In this document: positions 61,643 to 64,000 of the stretch, in pieces
Layout: each line of letters opens with the position of its first letter
How positions within the stretch are numbered: the first letter of the stretch is position 1
Origin: CALHVX01 sp964640725
GTDB lineage: Bacteria; Pseudomonadota; Gammaproteobacteria; Pseudomonadales; Azotimanducaceae
DNA: 64,000 bases
Assembly (NCBI GenBank): GCA_964640725.1
Contig: CAZXIJ010000011.1
Coordinates: 62,001-126,000, forward strand
Direction: 5' to 3'
The notes under the pieces: model-generated
What the model saw: the letters and a program-made list of their open reading frames with translations, nothing else
Databases searched by the model: none
Told to the model about the DNA's origin: nothing
Position numbers and translations under genes: made by a program

Positions 61643-62980
61643 CTACTTGGCGAGGGCGAGCTGCGGTTGCTCTTTGTACTCGTCCAGCATCTTCAGCACG
61701 CTGGCCGTGTGTTCCGTAAAGCGCGGCAGTTCCGGCGCCTTAATGGGCGCGGCATCGGGCAGATTGACCGTGCGCGGGTTCTTGTGGACGCCGTTCACCA
61801 GAAACTCGTAGTGCAGGTGTGGTGCCGTGGCGAGCCCGGTGGCGCCCACATAGCCGATGGTCTGGCCCTGTTTGACCCGCGCGCCTGACTTGACGTTGCG
61901 CGCGAAGCGCGACAGGTGCAAATACTTGGTTACGTACTGTTCGCCGTGGTTGATGACGACGTAGTTGCCGTTGGGCTTGGTACGTCCGGCGACTTTGACC
62001 CGGCCGTCGCCTGCTGCAAGGATTGGCGTGCCGGACGGCGCTGCGTAGTCGATGCCCCGATGCGGCATGACCCGCTTGTAGAGGGGGTGCTTGCGACGCA
62101 GGTTGAAGTTGGAGCTGATGCGGCTGAATTCGACCGGCGCCCGCAGGAACGCCTTGCGCATGCTCGCGCCCTGGGGACTGTAGTAGTCGGCATCGCCGCC
62201 CTCATTGGCGTACAGCACCGCCTGGTAGGTCTGCCCCTGATTCACGAACTCGGCAGCCAGGATGTTGCCGTAACCGACGAAGCGGTCCTGCAGATACAGT
62301 TCTTCGTAGACGACATGAAAGGTATCGCCCTTTCGAATGTCGAGTACGAAATCGATGTCCCACTGGAACATCTGCGCCAGGCGCATGGTGAGCGCGTCGT
62401 CCAGGCCGGCTCGCTGGCTGGCGATAAACAGGCTGTGGTCAATCAGACCTTTCTTGTAGTTGGTGAACCGTTCCGGCTCCCGCATGACTTCGGCGCCGTT
62501 GAAGGCGTCGCCCATGCGTTCGAATTCAATGTGTTCGAGGGGGCCGGGCGTATAGGTCAGGCGCATCAAGGTGTCGTCGGGCGCGAACTCAAAGCGGATT
62601 TCGTGGCCCGGAAAGATGCTCTTGAGCCGTGGCCCCAGCGGCTTGCTGTCCAGCAGGAGCGCAATGTCGCGCGCCGGAATGCCCTGACTCTGGAAAATCT
62701 TGGCCAGGCTCTGCCCGGGCTTGACCGTGTGGCTCACCTGCCGCAATGGCGGTGCCGCAGGCGTTGCCGGAGCGGGTTCTGGCAGATCTGCAAACGCTTC
62801 GGGCTGCAGATCCTGGGCGAGGTCTGCCGCGGTTGGGGTGGGCAGGGTCTGCAGCGCAGACTCGGTGGTGAAGCGGGGCGCCGGCGTCTCGTTGAACTTG
62901 GCAACCACAATGGAGCAGAGGCCCAGGCCGAGCAGGCCCACCAGGTACAGGTGCGTTTTAGGGAACAATCCTGGTTTCAC
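61643..62980 (-). CDS. M23-family murein endopeptidase (MepM-like)
   Basis: 445 aa from GTG 62980. A membrane anchor spans residues about 10-27 (HLYLVGLLGLGLCSIVV), followed by a Pro/Ala-rich linker and an OapA/LysM-like domain (HTVKPGQSLAKIFQSQG). The zinc peptidase domain has HRGIDYAAPSGTPILAAGDG and TAPHLHYEF, with the metal His/Asp and HxH residues. These enzymes cleave peptidoglycan cross-links during growth. It is divergent from tyrS, as in Pseudomonas. Confidence 0.94.
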   Translation of the reverse strand: MKPGLFPKTHLYLVGLLGLGLCSIVVAKFNETPAPRFTTESALQTLPTPTAADLAQDLQPEAFADLPEPAPATPAAPPLRQVSHTVKPGQSLAKIFQSQGIPARDIALLLDSKPLGPRLKSIFPGHEIRFEFAPDDTLMRLTYTPGPLEHIEFERMGDAFNGAEVMREPERFTNYKKGLIDHSLFIASQRAGLDDALTMRLAQMFQWDIDFVLDIRKGDTFHVVYEELYLQDRFVGYGNILAAEFVNQGQTYQAVLYANEGGDADYYSPQGASMRKAFLRAPVEFSRISSNFNLRRKHPLYKRVMPHRGIDYAAPSGTPILAAGDGRVKVAGRTKPNGNYVVINHGEQYVTKYLHLSRFARNVKSGARVKQGQTIGYVGATGLATAPHLHYEFLVNGVHKNPRTVNLPDAAPIKAPELPRFTEHTASVLKMLDEYKEQPQLALAK

Positions 62981-63301
62981 CGATCATCAATCCTGCCGGG
63001 CGCGGCGTTAGCGGCGACTTTTTGACGGTCTGCGTCCTCCCCGGTCGGCAGCCGAATCGCCATAGGTTCCTTGCGGTGAGCCTGGCGAAAAGCACAGTCA
63101 AAACCGGGCTTTAGAGAAAAGATCCACGGCCGGGCTCACGAGAAGCGCTAGTATATGGAAACGGCCGCGCTTGAAAAGCACGGGCTCGTAAGTCTGCGAC
63201 GAAGCGGACAAGCCGCTTTGACGGCGTTCTCTTTTTGACTATCGTTCGGCCTCCCAAATCGCCCCTGGTGTGCTAACCGGGTCAGGAAACGAGCGCTATC
63301 C
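62981..63301. other. 321-bp intergenic region between divergent M23 peptidase and tyrS
   Basis: It must contain both promoters. AAGCGG-ACAAG-CCGCTT (63202-63218) is a perfect 6-bp hairpin, followed 13 bases later by a five-T run overlapping TTGACT (63235-63240), which could be a -35 for tyrS, though no matching -10 is clear. A TATA-like TAGTATAT lies at 63150-63157. No coding frame or T-box-like signature was recognised. Confidence 0.4.
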
Positions 63302-64000
63302 ATGTCCGCTGCCATTCTCGATGACCTCAAGTTTCGAGGTCTGTTTGTCCAAAGCACGGACGAGCAGGCGCTCGCCTCACATCTTGCCAGTGACGCGCCG
63401 CGCACTCTCTATTGCGGATTTGATCCGACCGCCGACAGCCTGCATATCGGCAATCTGGTGCCGCTGCTGGTGCTGCGACGCTTTCAGCTGGCCGGGCATC
63501 GGCCGATCCTCCTGCTGGGCGGCGCCACGGGCCTGATTGGCGACCCCTCGGGCAAGAGCGAGGAGCGCAACCTGAACGATGAGGCGACCGTTGGCCGATT
63601 CGTGAGCCGGATTTACGACCAAACCCGCCGCTTTCTGTCCTTTGATGGGCCCACCGGGGCAATAATTGTCAATAATCTGGACTGGACTGAAGGCCGGTCT
63701 TTCATCTACTTCCTGCGAGAGATTGGCAAGCACTTCTCGGTCAACATGATGATGCAGCGGGAATCGGTAAAGGCGCGGCTGGAGCGAGAGGGCCAGGGCA
63801 TCAGCTATACCGAATTCAGCTACATGCTGCTGCAGGCCAACGACTACTACGAGCTGGCAGAGCGCGAAGCCTGCACGCTGCAGATCGGGGGCAACGACCA
63901 GTGGGGCAATATCGTGTCCGGTGTTGATCTGGTGCGCCGCAAACTGCAGCGAGAAGTCCACGCGCTCACTTTGCCCCTCATCACCAAGGCGGACGGGACC
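63302..64000 (+). CDS. tyrS: Tyrosyl-tRNA synthetase (5' part)
   Basis: 233 codons visible; the gene runs off the window. The ATG at 63302 begins MSAAILDDLKFRGLF. The class I HIGH site appears as DSLHIGNLVPLL, with YCGFDPTADSLHIG around it. The tyrosine-binding regions LGGATGLIGDPSGK and LQANDYYELAE-(x)n-QIGGNDQWGNI are complete. The KMSKS loop and RNA-binding domain lie outside. The order anmK-M23-tyrS is conserved in Pseudomonas. Confidence 0.97.
   Translation, partial: MSAAILDDLKFRGLFVQSTDEQALASHLASDAPRTLYCGFDPTADSLHIGNLVPLLVLRRFQLAGHRPILLLGGATGLIGDPSGKSEERNLNDEATVGRFVSRIYDQTRRFLSFDGPTGAIIVNNLDWTEGRSFIYFLREIGKHFSVNMMMQRESVKARLEREGQGISYTEFSYMLLQANDYYELAEREACTLQIGGNDQWGNIVSGVDLVRRKLQREVHALTLPLITKADGT

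Overview
This window is a GC-rich (by eye, not computed) chromosomal segment of a gammaproteobacterium from a draft assembly; it contains two 100-N scaffold gaps (36029-36128 and 48422-48521). The assignment rests on gene order: grpE-dnaK-dnaJ-dapB-carA-carB-greA, yhbY/rlmE-ftsH-folP-glmM-tpiA-secG-tRNA-Leu(GAG)-tRNA-fMet-rimP-nusA-infB-rbfA-truB-rpsO-pnp, dksA-gluQ-(NtrC-like regulator)-pcnB, and bactofilin-erpA-anmK-M23 peptidase-tyrS. These blocks match Pseudomonas or E. coli neighbourhoods. I cannot name the genus. TTG start codons are used unusually often.

Layout. 1-4484 (+): heat-shock chaperones and dapB, with a candidate sigma-32 promoter before dnaK and an attenuator-like hairpin before dnaJ. 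4485-6537: three perfect 21-bp palindromic repeats, then two secreted proteins of unknown role on the minus strand. 6988-8609 (+): a Tat-exported sulfite dehydrogenase and its cytochrome c. 8788-13623 (+): carAB and greA. 13664-19599 (+): tamA-tamB. 19604-35699: yhbY (-), then the long plus-strand run from rlmE through pnp, including two tRNAs. 35852-37732 (+): a persulfide-dioxygenase-type metallo-hydrolase and a split YeeE/YedE sulfur transporter behind an AT-rich inverted repeat. 37754-38314 (-): a DUF2799-like lipoprotein.

38516-53274 is one co-directional minus-strand block. In transcription order it is dksA, gluQ, a degenerate NtrC-type regulator, pcnB, a deoxynucleoside kinase, pgi and acs, then a small membrane protein, a DinB-like protein and a single-module non-ribosomal peptide synthetase. 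53413-64000 carries an aminotransferase (+), a PfkB kinase, hemL and a CLC channel (-), a DUF6776-like protein, bactofilin and erpA (+), anmK and an M23 peptidase (-), and the start of tyrS (+).

Most of the window is core metabolism. The parts most worth following up are the three-gene NRPS locus, whose terminal domain looks like an epimerase that has lost its catalytic glutamate; the NtrC-family regulator lacking the GAFTGA loop and Walker B glutamate; the Lys/Ala-rich N-terminal extension on DksA; the GNR hexapeptide and RGG tail on poly(A) polymerase; and two sulfur-oxidation loci that could together take persulfide to sulfate. One assembly gap is probably spurious: identical 55-bp ends flank it, and collapsing them restores an intact gene.
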